A stretch of DNA of 64,000 nt, taken from assembly GCF_000504285.1 (NCBI RefSeq), contig NZ_KI632511.1:6988154-7052153 (forward strand). Reading direction: 5' to 3'. The stretch is from Actinospica robiniae DSM 44927 (GTDB taxonomy: Bacteria > Actinomycetota > Actinomycetes > Streptomycetales > Catenulisporaceae). Under the pieces are notes generated by a model. It was not told the DNA's origin and made no database searches. It worked only from the letters and a program-made list of their open reading frames with translations. Positions 43,718 to 52,698 of this stretch are shown piece after piece. Each line of letters begins with the position of its first letter. The stretch's first letter is position 1. The translations under genes and the position numbers were made by a program.

Positions 43718-45376
43718 ATGGCGTTGGCGTTTATCGAGGACGACCTGCGGAACGCGGCCGGCCCGATGGGATTCGAGCGCGGACTCAACTACCGCGACTG
43801 CGTGGAAGAACTCGACATCGGCCCGGACGCGGTCGACGCCATCGTCGTGGGCTCCTTCGAGTACGACGTCACCCTCAGCCGGGAGCGCGGTGCGCTCGCG
43901 GGGCAGTGCTCGTGCCCGTGGGGGCAGGAGGGCAACTTCTGCAAGCACTGCGTGGCCGTGGGCCTGGCCGTGCTCGCCGCCTGGGCGGCCGGCGGCCCGA
44001 CCGCCGCGACCGGCCCGGCCCGGCCCGACCTCGATGCCTGGCTCGAGTCGCTGACCGAGGCCGAGCTGCGCGAAGAACTGCGGGTACTGATACGCGGCGA
44101 CCGGGAGCTGCGGCGCCGGTTCGAGCTGCGGGTGGCGCAGGCGGGGCAGGACGCCGGGCAGGTGCACGGCCTGGTGCGCCAGCTGCTGCGGCGCGGCGGG
44201 CGCGAGTTCATCGACTACGAGGACGGCGACGCGTACGCGGTCCGGGTGGAAGAGGCCGGACACGCGATCGAGGGCCTGATCGAGGCGGGCGCGGCCGAGG
44301 AGGCCATGCTGGTGTGCCGGGAGGCGGCCGGCTTCGCCATCGAGGCGCTGGCCACGGCCGAGGACGCGAACGGCTCGATCTACGCCGCGGTCACCGACCT
44401 GCTGCCGCTGCACCTGCGCGCCGCCCGGGCCGCCCGGCCGGATCCGCTGGAGCTGGCCCGGCACCTCGCCGAGCACAACCTGGCGGACGAGCTGGACCTG
44501 GGCCACGACGTCGGCGAGTACACGGACCTGTTGGGGGCCAAGGGTTTCGCGCACCTGCGCGACGTGGTCGCCGCGGCCTACGAGCGCAATCCCAAGGGGG
44601 CCCGGGAGCGGCGGTTCATGGAGGAGCTCGTCCGCCGCGGCGGCGACCTCGACGAGCTCGTCACCCTGCTCTCCCGCGACCTCGACTCCTACGGCCGCCA
44701 GCACCTGCGGATCGCGATCGACCTCGACGGGGCCGGCCGGGACGAGGAGGCGCTCAAGTGGGCGGAGACCGGACTGCGCGAGAGCACCGGCTTCGTCGGC
44801 ACCGACCTGGTCGAGTTCGTGGCGCTGCGCTATACGCAGGCCGGCCGGTTCAAGGATCTGCTGCGGCTGCGGCGGGAGCGCTTCTCGGCCGAGCTGACCG
44901 TCTCGCACTACGAGCTGCTGCGCGAGACGGCTACGGCGATGGGCCTGTGGGAGGCCGAGCGCGGCCGGGCGATGGCGCTGCTGCGCCGGGACGCGGCAAA
45001 GCAGGGTCCGCTGGCGCGCTACGGCATGGGCCCGGTGCTGATCGACGTGCTGATCGCCGAAGGCGACTTCGAGGGCGCCTGGGAGCAGGCGCGCAGGGGT
45101 TCGAGCGAGCCGCAGCGACTCAAGCTCGCGGCGCTGATCCGGCAGGGCCGGCCGGCCGAGGCGCTCGAGGTGTATCAGCGTGCGCTCGAGTCCCTGCGGA
45201 CGCAGACCGGCGAAGAGGCCTACCGCCGCGTCCTGGAGCTGCTGCAAGGCGTCCAGGCCTGCCACGCGGTGCTCGGGACTCCGGGCGGGTTCGCGGCGTA
45301 CCTGGCCGCCTTCCGGACGGAGCAGAAGCGCAAGCGCAATCTGATCCGGCTCCTGGACGCGGCGGGTCTGGCCTGA
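43718..45376 (+). CDS. SWIM zinc-finger protein with long helical repeat domain
   Basis: 552 residues. SWIM motif at residues 64-77: C64-x-C66, then C75-x-H77 (CSCPWGQEGNFCKHC). The rest is Leu/Ala/Arg/Glu-rich helical, with TPR-like features (ALKWAETGLRES, RPAEALEVYQRAL). SWIM domains bind DNA, RNA or protein; similar proteins occur in Streptomyces next to nucleoside genes, function unknown. Starts 16 bases after deoA, so probably in the same transcript. Confidence 0.85.
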   Translation: MALAFIEDDLRNAAGPMGFERGLNYRDCVEELDIGPDAVDAIVVGSFEYDVTLSRERGALAGQCSCPWGQEGNFCKHCVAVGLAVLAAWAAGGPTAATGPARPDLDAWLESLTEAELREELRVLIRGDRELRRRFELRVAQAGQDAGQVHGLVRQLLRRGGREFIDYEDGDAYAVRVEEAGHAIEGLIEAGAAEEAMLVCREAAGFAIEALATAEDANGSIYAAVTDLLPLHLRAARAARPDPLELARHLAEHNLADELDLGHDVGEYTDLLGAKGFAHLRDVVAAAYERNPKGARERRFMEELVRRGGDLDELVTLLSRDLDSYGRQHLRIAIDLDGAGRDEEALKWAETGLRESTGFVGTDLVEFVALRYTQAGRFKDLLRLRRERFSAELTVSHYELLRETATAMGLWEAERGRAMALLRRDAAKQGPLARYGMGPVLIDVLIAEGDFEGAWEQARRGSSEPQRLKLAALIRQGRPAEALEVYQRALESLRTQTGEEAYRRVLELLQGVQACHAVLGTPGGFAAYLAAFRTEQKRKRNLIRLLDAAGLA

Positions 45377-45385
45377 GTTCTGAGG

Positions 45386-45413
45386 GCTCAGCGCTCAGTG
45401 CTTAGTGCTCAGT
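45386..45413. repeat. Four tandem heptamers (GCTCAGY-type)
   Basis: GCTCAGC, GCTCAGT, GCTTAGT, GCTCAGT follow without gap, with a further GCTCAGT at 45425. It lies in the 50-base space between the convergent SWIM and kelch genes. Confidence 0.75.
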
Positions 45414-45426
45414 GCGTGGACAGGGC

Positions 45427-47367
45427 TCAGTACGTGAACGAGTAGGCGGCGAGCGAGGAGATGCCGTTGGCGGACACGTACAGGCTGTACGTGCCGTGCG
45501 GCAGGCTCGAGGGCACGGTGAAGTCGGTCGTCTCCGCCTCACCCGGGGTGCTCGTCGCCATCGTGCTGAAGTTCGAGGTCTTGGCGTAGTAGACGTTGCC
45601 GGCGGAGTTCTTGAGGTAGACGATCGGGAAGTTCTGCGGGTCCTGATAGTCGTCCTCGCCGACCGTCACCAGGCCGGTGAGCTGGGTGCCGGTCAGATGA
45701 TAGGAACCGCCGCCGTTCGCGGAGACGGAGCCGACGGTCGGGCGCCAGGAGTTCTGCGGCGTGCCGACCGGGGTGTAGATCCAGTCGCGGTCGCCCGCGG
45801 CGGCGAGCACCTGGCCGTTGGGCAGGTTGATGAAGTTGACCGCCTGGCCCGAGCCGTCCGGCGGCTCCGCGATCTGGGTGAAGGCGTTGGTGTTCGGGTT
45901 GTACTCCTGAAGCATCGGACCCGACGCCGAACCGCAGGCGTTGGTGAGCCAGCTGCACTTGATCGTGTCGACCAGAACGTCGCCGTTGACCTCGGGCACC
46001 GTGTACGAGTCGTCGACGTAACTGCCGTCGAGCATGCCCGGGCCCTGGGCCCAGCTGCCGGACGAACTCGCGGTGCTGCCCGGCGTGTAGACGGCCGAGG
46101 AGTTGCCGCCCATGACCAGGATCTTGCCGTTGTACATCAGGGTCGTCATGGCCGGGTCCACCGAGCCGTTCTCGAACCCGGAGGGCGCGGCCGGGAGCTT
46201 GATCCAGGTCTGCGTGCTCGAGTTGTAGCGGTACTGGCCGCCCGCGCTCATCGCCACGACGGAGTCGTCCGGCAGCGTCACCCAGCCGTCCTCACCGGCC
46301 GAGGCCGGCCGGGACCCGGCGGCGGTCCAGGAGTTGGTGCTGGGGCTGAAGATCTGCGTCTTGGCCTGCTCCTCGTCCGAGGCGACGATGCTGCCGTTGG
46401 CCAGGGTCGCGCTGCCGGTGTCGTAGAGGTTGCCGTACAGGCCCTCCTGGCCCAGCGACCAGGTGTTGGTGGCCGGGTTGTAGAGCTGGACCGCATTGTG
46501 GTCGTTGGCGGAACTGCCGGAGGGGTATTCGTAGACGTACTCGCCGCCGGCCTGGTAGAAGCGGCCGTCCGGCAGGATGTGCTCCTGCGCCGCGCCCAGG
46601 CCGTAGGGGCTCGAGGCGAGGGTCTGCCAGGTGCCGTTCGCGTAGCTGCCCTGCGCGTCGGGCACCAGCTTGACCCACTGGCTCAGGTTCGAGCCGTTCG
46701 ACAGGATGCTGCCGTCGGTCATCAGCCACAGGAACGTCGCGGCTCCGCCGGTGGAGGGGTTGACCGGCGCGGCCTGCCACGTGCCCTGGTTGGCCGGGGG
46801 AGGGGAGGAAGTGCTCGACGACGGGCTCGGCGAGGCCGACGCGGACGCCGACGCGGACGCCGAGGGCGACGGCGAAGCGGACCGCGACGCCGAGGCCGAC
46901 GCCGAGGGGGACGGCGTCGAGCTCGCCGAGGACGAGGTCACCGTGCCGGTGCAGGCGACGCCGTTGAGCGAGAGCTGGCTCGGGCTCGCGTTGCTGCCGG
47001 AGTAGGAGCCGTTGAAGCCGAAGCTCAGGCTCGCGCCGGTGGCGACGGAACCGTCGTAGGAGACGTTCGTCGCGGTGACGTTCGCCCCGGACTGCGTGTC
47101 GGTGGCGTTCCAGATCTGGGTGATCTGCTGGTTGCCCGGGAAGGCCCAGGTGACGTTCCAGGAGCTGATCGCGCTGCCGAGATTGGTGACCGACACGGCG
47201 GCGCCGAAGCCGCCGGGCCAGCTGGAGGAGACGGTGTAGCTCGCCTGGCAGCCGCTCGCGGCGCTGGCGGGCAGGTCGTTCGCGCCGATCAGGACGCCGG
47301 CGCCGAGCAGCGCGGCGGTGGCGGCGGCGAAGCCGCGCCCCAGCCGCGTGCGCGTTGGACCTCGCAT
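45427..47367 (-). CDS. Secreted CBM2-kelch protein (galactose-oxidase-like fold)
   Basis: 646 residues from the ATG at 47367 with AAGGGGA upstream. Signal peptide 1-37. CBM2-type cellulose/chitin-binding domain (about 38-135): CQASYTVSSSWPGGFGAAV, aromatic SSWNVTW and WNAT, final VACTG. A Ser-Ala-Pro linker (138-190). A kelch propeller (about 195-530) with repeats YNPATNTWS, FSPSTNSWT, YNSSTQTWIK and YNPNTNAFT. A C-terminal beta-sandwich like galactose oxidase. The Cu ligands of galactose oxidase could not be assigned, so enzyme activity is unproven. A LacI-type palindrome upstream fits control by polysaccharide-derived sugars. Confidence 0.85.
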   Translation of the reverse strand: MRGPTRTRLGRGFAAATAALLGAGVLIGANDLPASAASGCQASYTVSSSWPGGFGAAVSVTNLGSAISSWNVTWAFPGNQQITQIWNATDTQSGANVTATNVSYDGSVATGASLSFGFNGSYSGSNASPSQLSLNGVACTGTVTSSSASSTPSPSASASASRSASPSPSASASASASASPSPSSSTSSPPPANQGTWQAAPVNPSTGGAATFLWLMTDGSILSNGSNLSQWVKLVPDAQGSYANGTWQTLASSPYGLGAAQEHILPDGRFYQAGGEYVYEYPSGSSANDHNAVQLYNPATNTWSLGQEGLYGNLYDTGSATLANGSIVASDEEQAKTQIFSPSTNSWTAAGSRPASAGEDGWVTLPDDSVVAMSAGGQYRYNSSTQTWIKLPAAPSGFENGSVDPAMTTLMYNGKILVMGGNSSAVYTPGSTASSSGSWAQGPGMLDGSYVDDSYTVPEVNGDVLVDTIKCSWLTNACGSASGPMLQEYNPNTNAFTQIAEPPDGSGQAVNFINLPNGQVLAAAGDRDWIYTPVGTPQNSWRPTVGSVSANGGGSYHLTGTQLTGLVTVGEDDYQDPQNFPIVYLKNSAGNVYYAKTSNFSTMATSTPGEAETTDFTVPSSLPHGTYSLYVSANGISSLAAYSFTY

Positions 47368-47395
47368 CGAGATCCCCTTTCGGGTAGCCGAAATT

Positions 47396-47407
47396 GTTAG
47401 CGCTAAC
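47396..47407. promoter_or_regulatory. LacI-type operator GTTAGCGCTAAC
   Basis: Perfect 12-bp palindrome, 29 bases upstream of the CBM2-kelch start. Same class as operators found before glycoside hydrolase genes in actinobacteria (CebR/CelR-like share the central GCGC). Confidence 0.65.
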
Positions 47408-47561
47408 CTCGACGTCGGTCCCGAAAGGGTCAATTTTCGATGGGGTCTGTGGCAGGGTCTTGCGTCGCGCCAGCAGCGGCCCGGTCCGATCCGTTCGTAC
47501 ACCGCGGGCTGAAAACTACATGCTGCGGCATGGATCTTAACCGGTTCTTAGCAGGTCCCGC

Positions 47562-47595
47562 CGGACCGCGCCGGAGTTCTCCCCGGCGCGGTCCG
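47562..47595. terminator. Hairpin after add
   Basis: 13-bp stem (CGGACCGCGCCGG) with 8-base loop, 15 bases past the add stop on the minus strand. Confidence 0.75.
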
Positions 47596-47610
47596 ACGGC
47601 GCCCGCGGGC

Positions 47611-48741
47611 TCAGCCGCGCAGGTTCTGGTAGTCCTCGATGATCAGGTCGGTCAGCTCTTCCCGGCGGTCCTGCGGCAGGAACGCCGCCTCGATCCCGTT
47701 GAGCGCCATCAGCTCCAGGTCCGACAGGTCCCAGTCGAACGCCTCCACCAGCAGCCCCAGCTCGCGCGACATCGAGGTGCCGCTCATCAGCCGGTTGTCG
47801 CAGTTCACGGTGAGGGTGAAGCCGAGCTCGCTCAGCCGCTGGATCGGGTGCGCGGAGATCTTGTCGGCGATCCCGGTCTGCAGGTTCGAGGTCGGACACA
47901 CCTCGAGGGTGATGTGGCAGTCGCGCACGTACGCGGCCAGCCGGCCGAACTCGGCCGTGCCGTCCTCCGGCGAGACCGTCACGTCCTCGATCAGCCGCAC
48001 ACCGTGGCCGAGCCGGGCCGCGCCCTGGCGCACCGCCGCCGCCACCGACTCGGGGCCGTCCGCCTCGCCCGCGTGGATGGTGAACCGGAAGAACTGCTCG
48101 CGCAGGTAGCGGAAGGCGTCCGCGTGCAGGTCGGGGCTGAAGCCCAGCTCCGGCCCGGCGATGTCGAACCCGGACACGCCGGAGTCCCGGTGGCGCACCG
48201 CGAGCTCGGCGATGCGCAGGCTGTGGCCCGGCTCGGTGTTCTGCCGCATCGCGGTCACCAGCGTGCCGCTCTGGATCGGGTGCCCGGCGTTGCGGGCCGC
48301 CTCCTCGCCGTCCCGGCAGCCGGCGTTGACCGCCTCGACCACCTCGTCCAGGCTCAGCCCGCCGCGCAGGTGCTGTTCCGGCGCGTAGCGCAGTTCGGCG
48401 TAGACCACGCCGTCGGCCGCGAGGTCCTGGACGGCCTCGGCCGCCACCCGGCGCAGCGCCTCAGCGCTCTGCATCACCGCCACGGTGTGGTCGAAGGTCT
48501 CGAGATAACGAACCAGGGAACCGGAATCGGCGGCGTCGCGGAACCAGGTGCCCAGTGCCGCCGGGTCGGTGGTCGGCAGCGAGCCCTCGTACCCCGCGGT
48601 CTGCGCCAGCTCGACGATCGTGGCCGGCCGCAGGCCGCCGTCGAGATGATCGTGCAGCGCCACCTTGGGCGCCCGGCGGATCTGATCCTCGGTCAGTGCC
48701 GGCGCGTCGCCGGACCCGAAGTGCGCGTTGTTCTCGGTCAT
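47611..48741 (-). CDS. add: Adenosine deaminase
   Basis: 376 residues. Converts (deoxy)adenosine to (deoxy)inosine. Zinc motif HDHLDGG near residue 30; HAGEAD (His, Glu) near 219; conserved His in RLGHGVRLIED; CPTSNLQTG near 295; catalytic Asp in VNCDNRLMSGT near 315. ATG 48741. In Streptomyces add lies next to deoA on the same region; here it is on the other strand, 3.9 kb beyond deoA. Product feeds the purine nucleoside phosphorylase at 59.7 kb. Confidence 0.96.
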   Translation of the reverse strand: MTENNAHFGSGDAPALTEDQIRRAPKVALHDHLDGGLRPATIVELAQTAGYEGSLPTTDPAALGTWFRDAADSGSLVRYLETFDHTVAVMQSAEALRRVAAEAVQDLAADGVVYAELRYAPEQHLRGGLSLDEVVEAVNAGCRDGEEAARNAGHPIQSGTLVTAMRQNTEPGHSLRIAELAVRHRDSGVSGFDIAGPELGFSPDLHADAFRYLREQFFRFTIHAGEADGPESVAAAVRQGAARLGHGVRLIEDVTVSPEDGTAEFGRLAAYVRDCHITLEVCPTSNLQTGIADKISAHPIQRLSELGFTLTVNCDNRLMSGTSMSRELGLLVEAFDWDLSDLELMALNGIEAAFLPQDRREELTDLIIEDYQNLRG

Positions 48742-48780
48742 CGGACCAGGGTACGCGAGTACGCACCGGTCCGGCCCCCA

Positions 48781-49395
48781 CTACTGGGCGGGCGAGGCCT
48801 GCCCGAAGGTGCTCGTCGGCGAGGCGCTCTGGTCCGCGGCGTTGGGCAGGTACGGCGGCGCGCCCAGGTCGAGGAAGTCCTCCCAGCAGATGTTCCAGGT
48901 CAGCTTGGCGTTGCCGTAGACCGTGGCCACCGAGGGCGCGGGCAGGTTCGCCTGGATCGAGCACACTATCTGCGCCCGCTCCTGCCGGCCGAGCTCATCC
49001 GAGAACTGATACGCCCAGGCCTCTCCCTGCGCGGTCAGGTCCACTATCTTCAGGCCGTCCGGGATCGCGGAGCTGTAGCCCTTGGCCAGCTCCTGCTTGG
49101 TCGGGCCGCCGATCACCGCGTCCACCACGGTCTGCTGGTCCACCGGCGTGGACGCCAGCCGGGTGACCGAGGCCAGCCGGCCCTCGCGGTAGAAGTAGAG
49201 GGAGTAGGCGTACTCGCCCGCGCTCGGTCCGGCGCCGGGCAGGTTCCCGGCCGCCTGCGCGGCCGGCGGAGCGCCGACCACCTGCACCCCGGTCGACTCG
49301 ATCCCGCAGCCGGCGGTGGCCAGCAGCGCGGCGGCGCCGGCGGCCGACGCGAGCCCGCGCCGTCGCGCGCGACCCGCGTGCAGCGATGCCCTCAC
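48781..49395 (-). CDS. Lipoprotein with GerMN-like domain, partner of the AfsQ-type system
   Basis: 204 residues from the GTG overlapping the kinase stop (GTGA) with GAGGAG 4 bases upstream; an ATG at 49413 is less likely. Lipobox LLATAGC, Cys30. The mature domain (about 55-175) is GerMN-like: EYAYSLYFYREGRLASVTR, STPVDQQTVVDAVIGGPT. The tail is disordered. It probably modulates or senses for the kinase, as the lipoprotein that follows afsQ2 in Streptomyces. Coupled last gene of the operon. Confidence 0.88.
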   Translation of the reverse strand: MRASLHAGRARRRGLASAAGAAALLATAGCGIESTGVQVVGAPPAAQAAGNLPGAGPSAGEYAYSLYFYREGRLASVTRLASTPVDQQTVVDAVIGGPTKQELAKGYSSAIPDGLKIVDLTAQGEAWAYQFSDELGRQERAQIVCSIQANLPAPSVATVYGNAKLTWNICWEDFLDLGAPPYLPNAADQSASPTSTFGQASPAQ

Positions 49396-50957
49396 CGGCT
49401 CCTCGCCTCCCATTGGCGCACCTCGTGACGTCCGGACGCCGAGAGCAGGCTCTCCGCGCGCTGATCGGGGATGTCCCCCGGCGCCGGGCGGTGTCGGGGA
49501 AGTCTGAAGGTGAAGACGGCTCCGCCCTCCGGGCGGTTCCGCGCGGCGAGCTCGCCGTCGTGCAGCCGGGCGTTCTCCCACGCGATGGCCAGGCCCAGGC
49601 CGCTGCCCTCGCTGCGGCCGCGGGCCTTGTCCGCCTTGTAGAAGCGCTCGAAGATGTGCGGCAGCGCGTTGGCCGGGATGCCCGGGCCCTGGTCGGACAC
49701 CTCGATCAGCACCATGTCGGGGTACTCGTGCACGGTCAGGTCCACCGGCTCGCCGCCGTGCTTGAGCGCGTTGCCGCACAGGTTGGCCAGCACCACGTCG
49801 ATCCGGCGCGCGTCCACCAGCACCGGCAGTACGGCCGGGGCGTGCACCCGCACCTTCTCGGTCCAGCCGCGGGCCTCGATCGTCGCCTCGATCAGCTCCG
49901 GCAGGTTCATCTCCTCCACCCGCATGCCCGCGGTGCCCGCGTCCATCCGGGAGATCTCCATCAGGTCCTCGACCAGCCGGGCCAGCCGCTTGGTCTCGTT
50001 GGCGATCAGGTGCGCCGCGGAGACCGTGGTCGGGTCGGCGTCCTCGACGTCCTCGAGCACCTCGGTCACCGCCGTCATCGCGGTCAGCGGGGTGCGCAGC
50101 TCGTGCGAGACGTCCGCGACGAAGCGGCGCGAGGCCGCGTCCATCGCGCGCAGCTCCTCCATCGACTGCGCCAGCGCCCGGGCGGTCTCGTTGAAGGTGC
50201 GCGAGACCTCGGCGAGCTCGTCGGTGCCGCTCACGTCGAGGCGCACCTCGAGGTCGCCGTGGCCGAGCCGGCGCGAGGCCATGCCGAGGCGGCGGATCGG
50301 CAGCAGGATGTTGCGGGAGGCGAAGAAGGCCACCACGGTGGCGCCTATCAGCGCCAGCAGGGTGGAGACCGCGCCGATCAGCACCAGGTTGTCCAGCACG
50401 TGCTGTTCCTGGCTCAGGTCGGTGAAGGTGAACACCTGCATGCCGGTCTTGTCCAGCGCCGCGCCGGTCAGCACGTACGGGACGCCGTCGATCGTGGTGC
50501 GCTCCTGCACCATGTGCGCGCTCGCGGCCGCGCGCAGGTCCGCCGGCACCTCGGTCAGGTTCGGGTTGCTCGCGACCGAACCGACCGCCGGGCTCAGCAC
50601 CAGCACCGCGTAGCCGTTCTTGGCCATCAGGTTGGAGAGCGTGTGCAGGGCGGCGTTGACCTGGGCGTCGTTGCTCCCGCCGGAGGCCCCCGCGGCCTCC
50701 AGCTCGGCGCCGTACGCGGAGAAGTCCTCGTTGAGGTTGCTCACCGCGGTCTGCTGGGTGCGGTCGAGCATCGCGGTGCGGCTCAGGTAGTACGAGGCGC
50801 TGGTGATGATGACGGCGGTGATCACGGCCACCGCGGCGAAGCCCGCGAACAGCCGCGGCCGGATCCCGGTCAGCCGCAGGCCGCGCCGGTGCAGCCCGCG
50901 GCGCCACCAGCCCACGCCGTGGCGCGCGGAGCGCCCGGCGTCCGAACGCCGGCTCAC
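49392..50957 (-). CDS. afsQ2: AfsQ2-like sensor histidine kinase
   Basis: 521 residues from GTG 50957 (GGAG about 7 bases upstream); GTG 50966 is an alternative. Two helices (about 30-55 and 190-215) frame an extracellular domain of about 135 residues. Then come HAMP (about 215-265), the H box FVADVSHELRTPLTAM near 295, N box VVLANLCGNALKHGG, G1 VSDQGPGIPA and G2 SEGSGLGLAIAW. Position between AfsQ1-like regulator and lipoprotein, with a divergent SigQ-like sigma factor, matches Streptomyces afsQ1-afsQ2. The natural signal is unknown; in Streptomyces it relates to nitrogen and antibiotic control. Confidence 0.9.
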   Translation of the reverse strand: MSRRSDAGRSARHGVGWWRRGLHRRGLRLTGIRPRLFAGFAAVAVITAVIITSASYYLSRTAMLDRTQQTAVSNLNEDFSAYGAELEAAGASGGSNDAQVNAALHTLSNLMAKNGYAVLVLSPAVGSVASNPNLTEVPADLRAAASAHMVQERTTIDGVPYVLTGAALDKTGMQVFTFTDLSQEQHVLDNLVLIGAVSTLLALIGATVVAFFASRNILLPIRRLGMASRRLGHGDLEVRLDVSGTDELAEVSRTFNETARALAQSMEELRAMDAASRRFVADVSHELRTPLTAMTAVTEVLEDVEDADPTTVSAAHLIANETKRLARLVEDLMEISRMDAGTAGMRVEEMNLPELIEATIEARGWTEKVRVHAPAVLPVLVDARRIDVVLANLCGNALKHGGEPVDLTVHEYPDMVLIEVSDQGPGIPANALPHIFERFYKADKARGRSEGSGLGLAIAWENARLHDGELAARNRPEGGAVFTFRLPRHRPAPGDIPDQRAESLLSASGRHEVRQWEARSR

Positions 50958-50994
50958 CGCGCACACTCCGCTCGGCGCCGCACCGTGCCGGGGC

Positions 50995-51681
50995 TCACCG
51001 CGGCGGGTCCAAGCGGTATCCGATGCCGCGGACGGTGCGGATCAGCTGCGGGTCGCCGGGCACCAGCTCGACCTTGGCGCGCAGCCGCTGCACGCAGGCG
51101 TCCACCAGCCGGGAGTCGCCCAGGTAGTCGTGGTCCCACACCAGGCGCAGCAGCTGCTGCCGGGAGAGCGCCTGGCCGGGCCGGCGGGAGAGCTCGACCA
51201 GCAGCTTGAGCTCGGTCGGGGTGAGCGAGATGGGCACCCCGGCGCGCGAGACGATCATGGCGGAGCGGTCCACCGACAGGTCCCCGAACACGGCCACGTC
51301 CGCCTGGTCCGGCGAGGATCCGCCGTGGCGCCGCAGCACCGCGCGGATCCGCGCGTCGAGCACCCGCGGCTGCACCGGCTTGACCACGTAGTCGTCAGCG
51401 CCCGACTCCAGCCCCACCACGACGTCTATGTCGTCGCTGCGCGCGGTCAGCAGGATGATCGGGACCTGGTCCGTGCGCCGGATCCGGCGGCACACCTCGA
51501 AGCCGTCGAGACCGGGCAGCATCACGTCGAGCACGACCAGCTCGGGACGCTGGGTCTGCCACAGCTCCAGACCCTCCTCACCGGTGGCGGCGGTCGTCAC
51601 GCGGTGACCCTGGCGGGTCAGCGCGAGCTCGATCGCCATCCGGATGGAGGGATCGTCTTCGACGAGCAGGAGACTAGGCAC
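50995..51681 (-). CDS. afsQ1: AfsQ1-like OmpR-family response regulator
   Basis: 228 residues. The receiver has acidic pocket VEDD (8-11), phospho-Asp in VVLDVMLPG near 53, the Thr in LLTAR near 81 and Lys in VVKPVQ near 103. C-terminal winged helix: LTPTELKLLVELSRRPGQAL and SRLVDACVQRLRAKVE. Very close to remembered Streptomyces AfsQ1, including VVGLESGADDYVVKPVQ. Start GTG 51681. Divergent from the sigma factor gene with 248 bases between. Confidence 0.93.
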   Translation of the reverse strand: MPSLLLVEDDPSIRMAIELALTRQGHRVTTAATGEEGLELWQTQRPELVVLDVMLPGLDGFEVCRRIRRTDQVPIILLTARSDDIDVVVGLESGADDYVVKPVQPRVLDARIRAVLRRHGGSSPDQADVAVFGDLSVDRSAMIVSRAGVPISLTPTELKLLVELSRRPGQALSRQQLLRLVWDHDYLGDSRLVDACVQRLRAKVELVPGDPQLIRTVRGIGYRLDPPR

Positions 51682-51929
51682 CTACCCATTTTTACCGATG
51701 AAACGCCTGTCTGCGGTAGCCGTACGCGTGGTCCGAGATCTGAATCGCATCAGCTTCGACGCAGCGTGACCGCCCGGACGCTACGGGTGAGATTGCGGCG
51801 GCCGAAGATCACCTGGCGTGTCCGGGCTCGCACCCGAGGTGACCGGCTCGCGTCGCGCGCCCGGCCCTGTGGCAAAGCTGTGACGCGAAACAGACTGGGC
51901 GATGAAGAGCGGGGACCAGGGTAGTAGCC

Positions 51930-52562
51930 ATGAGCTTCCCAACTCTGACCCTTCCTGTCCCCGCCGAGAATGCAGACGCGCCCCCCGGCGCGCGCGGTTC
52001 CCGGACGATCGATAACGCTTCGGCCACGATTCCCGGAGATTTCGCCGCGTACGTCGCCGAACGCCGTTCCGCCCTGCTGCGCACCGCCCACCAGGTGGCC
52101 GGCGACCGCACCGAGGCCGAGGACCTGCTGCAAGAAGGCCTGCTCAAGACCTACCAGGCCTGGCACCGGATCGAGGACAAGGCCGTCGTGGGATCCTACC
52201 TGCGCCGGACCATGACCAACCACCAGATCTCCCAGTGGCGCAAGCGCCGGGTGGAGGAGTACCCCACCGACGAGCTGCCCGAGCGCCCCTACGACGGCGA
52301 GTCGATGACCCAGGTGGAGATGCGGGTGGCGGTCGCTCGCGCCCTCGGCCGGCTCTCCGCCCGCGACCGCGAGGCGCTCTCCCTGCGCTACTACGGCTCG
52401 TACACGGACACCGAGATCGCCGAGCGTATGGGCGTGTCCGTCGGCACGGTGAAGTCCGCGCTGTGGCGGGCGCTGCGCAAGCTGCGCGACGACCCCTCGC
52501 TGCGGCCGCTGGCCGGGTACGTCACCTCCGACGCGCAGTGGCTCGAGCCCGCCGCGGCCTGA
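51930..52562 (+). CDS. sigQ: SigE-family ECF sigma factor (SigQ-like)
   Basis: 210 residues. Sigma region 2 (about 45-110): YVAERRSALLRTAHQVAGDR, AEDLLQEGLLKTYQAW. Region 4 (about 130-190): LSARDREALSLRYYGSYTDT, MGVSVGTVKSALWRALRKLR. The compact SigE-family (SigE40-type) pattern and the divergent position beside afsQ1 equal sigQ of Streptomyces. No anti-sigma gene is next to it; AfsQ1 control of sigQ is known in Streptomyces and inferred here. Confidence 0.88.
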   Translation: MSFPTLTLPVPAENADAPPGARGSRTIDNASATIPGDFAAYVAERRSALLRTAHQVAGDRTEAEDLLQEGLLKTYQAWHRIEDKAVVGSYLRRTMTNHQISQWRKRRVEEYPTDELPERPYDGESMTQVEMRVAVARALGRLSARDREALSLRYYGSYTDTEIAERMGVSVGTVKSALWRALRKLRDDPSLRPLAGYVTSDAQWLEPAAA

Positions 52563-52698
52563 GCGGCGTTTAAGAACCCGGAGACGGGTGACCCGGTGCG
52601 ACCGGGCGACTGCGCTGACGCGGGTTTAAAGACCACCGCCGATTCTGCAATCCTTGGCAGGTCAGAAGAAAACCGAACTGCAGGGAAACCACGTTCTC

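Noticed and set aside
43718-45376. SWIM protein as part of a toxin or recombination system
   Set aside because: It is probably co-transcribed with salvage genes and no partner genes are present.
51682-51929. GTGAC boxes as AfsQ1 sites
   Set aside because: Three GTGAC strings occur but none has a second GTnAC at 6-base spacing.
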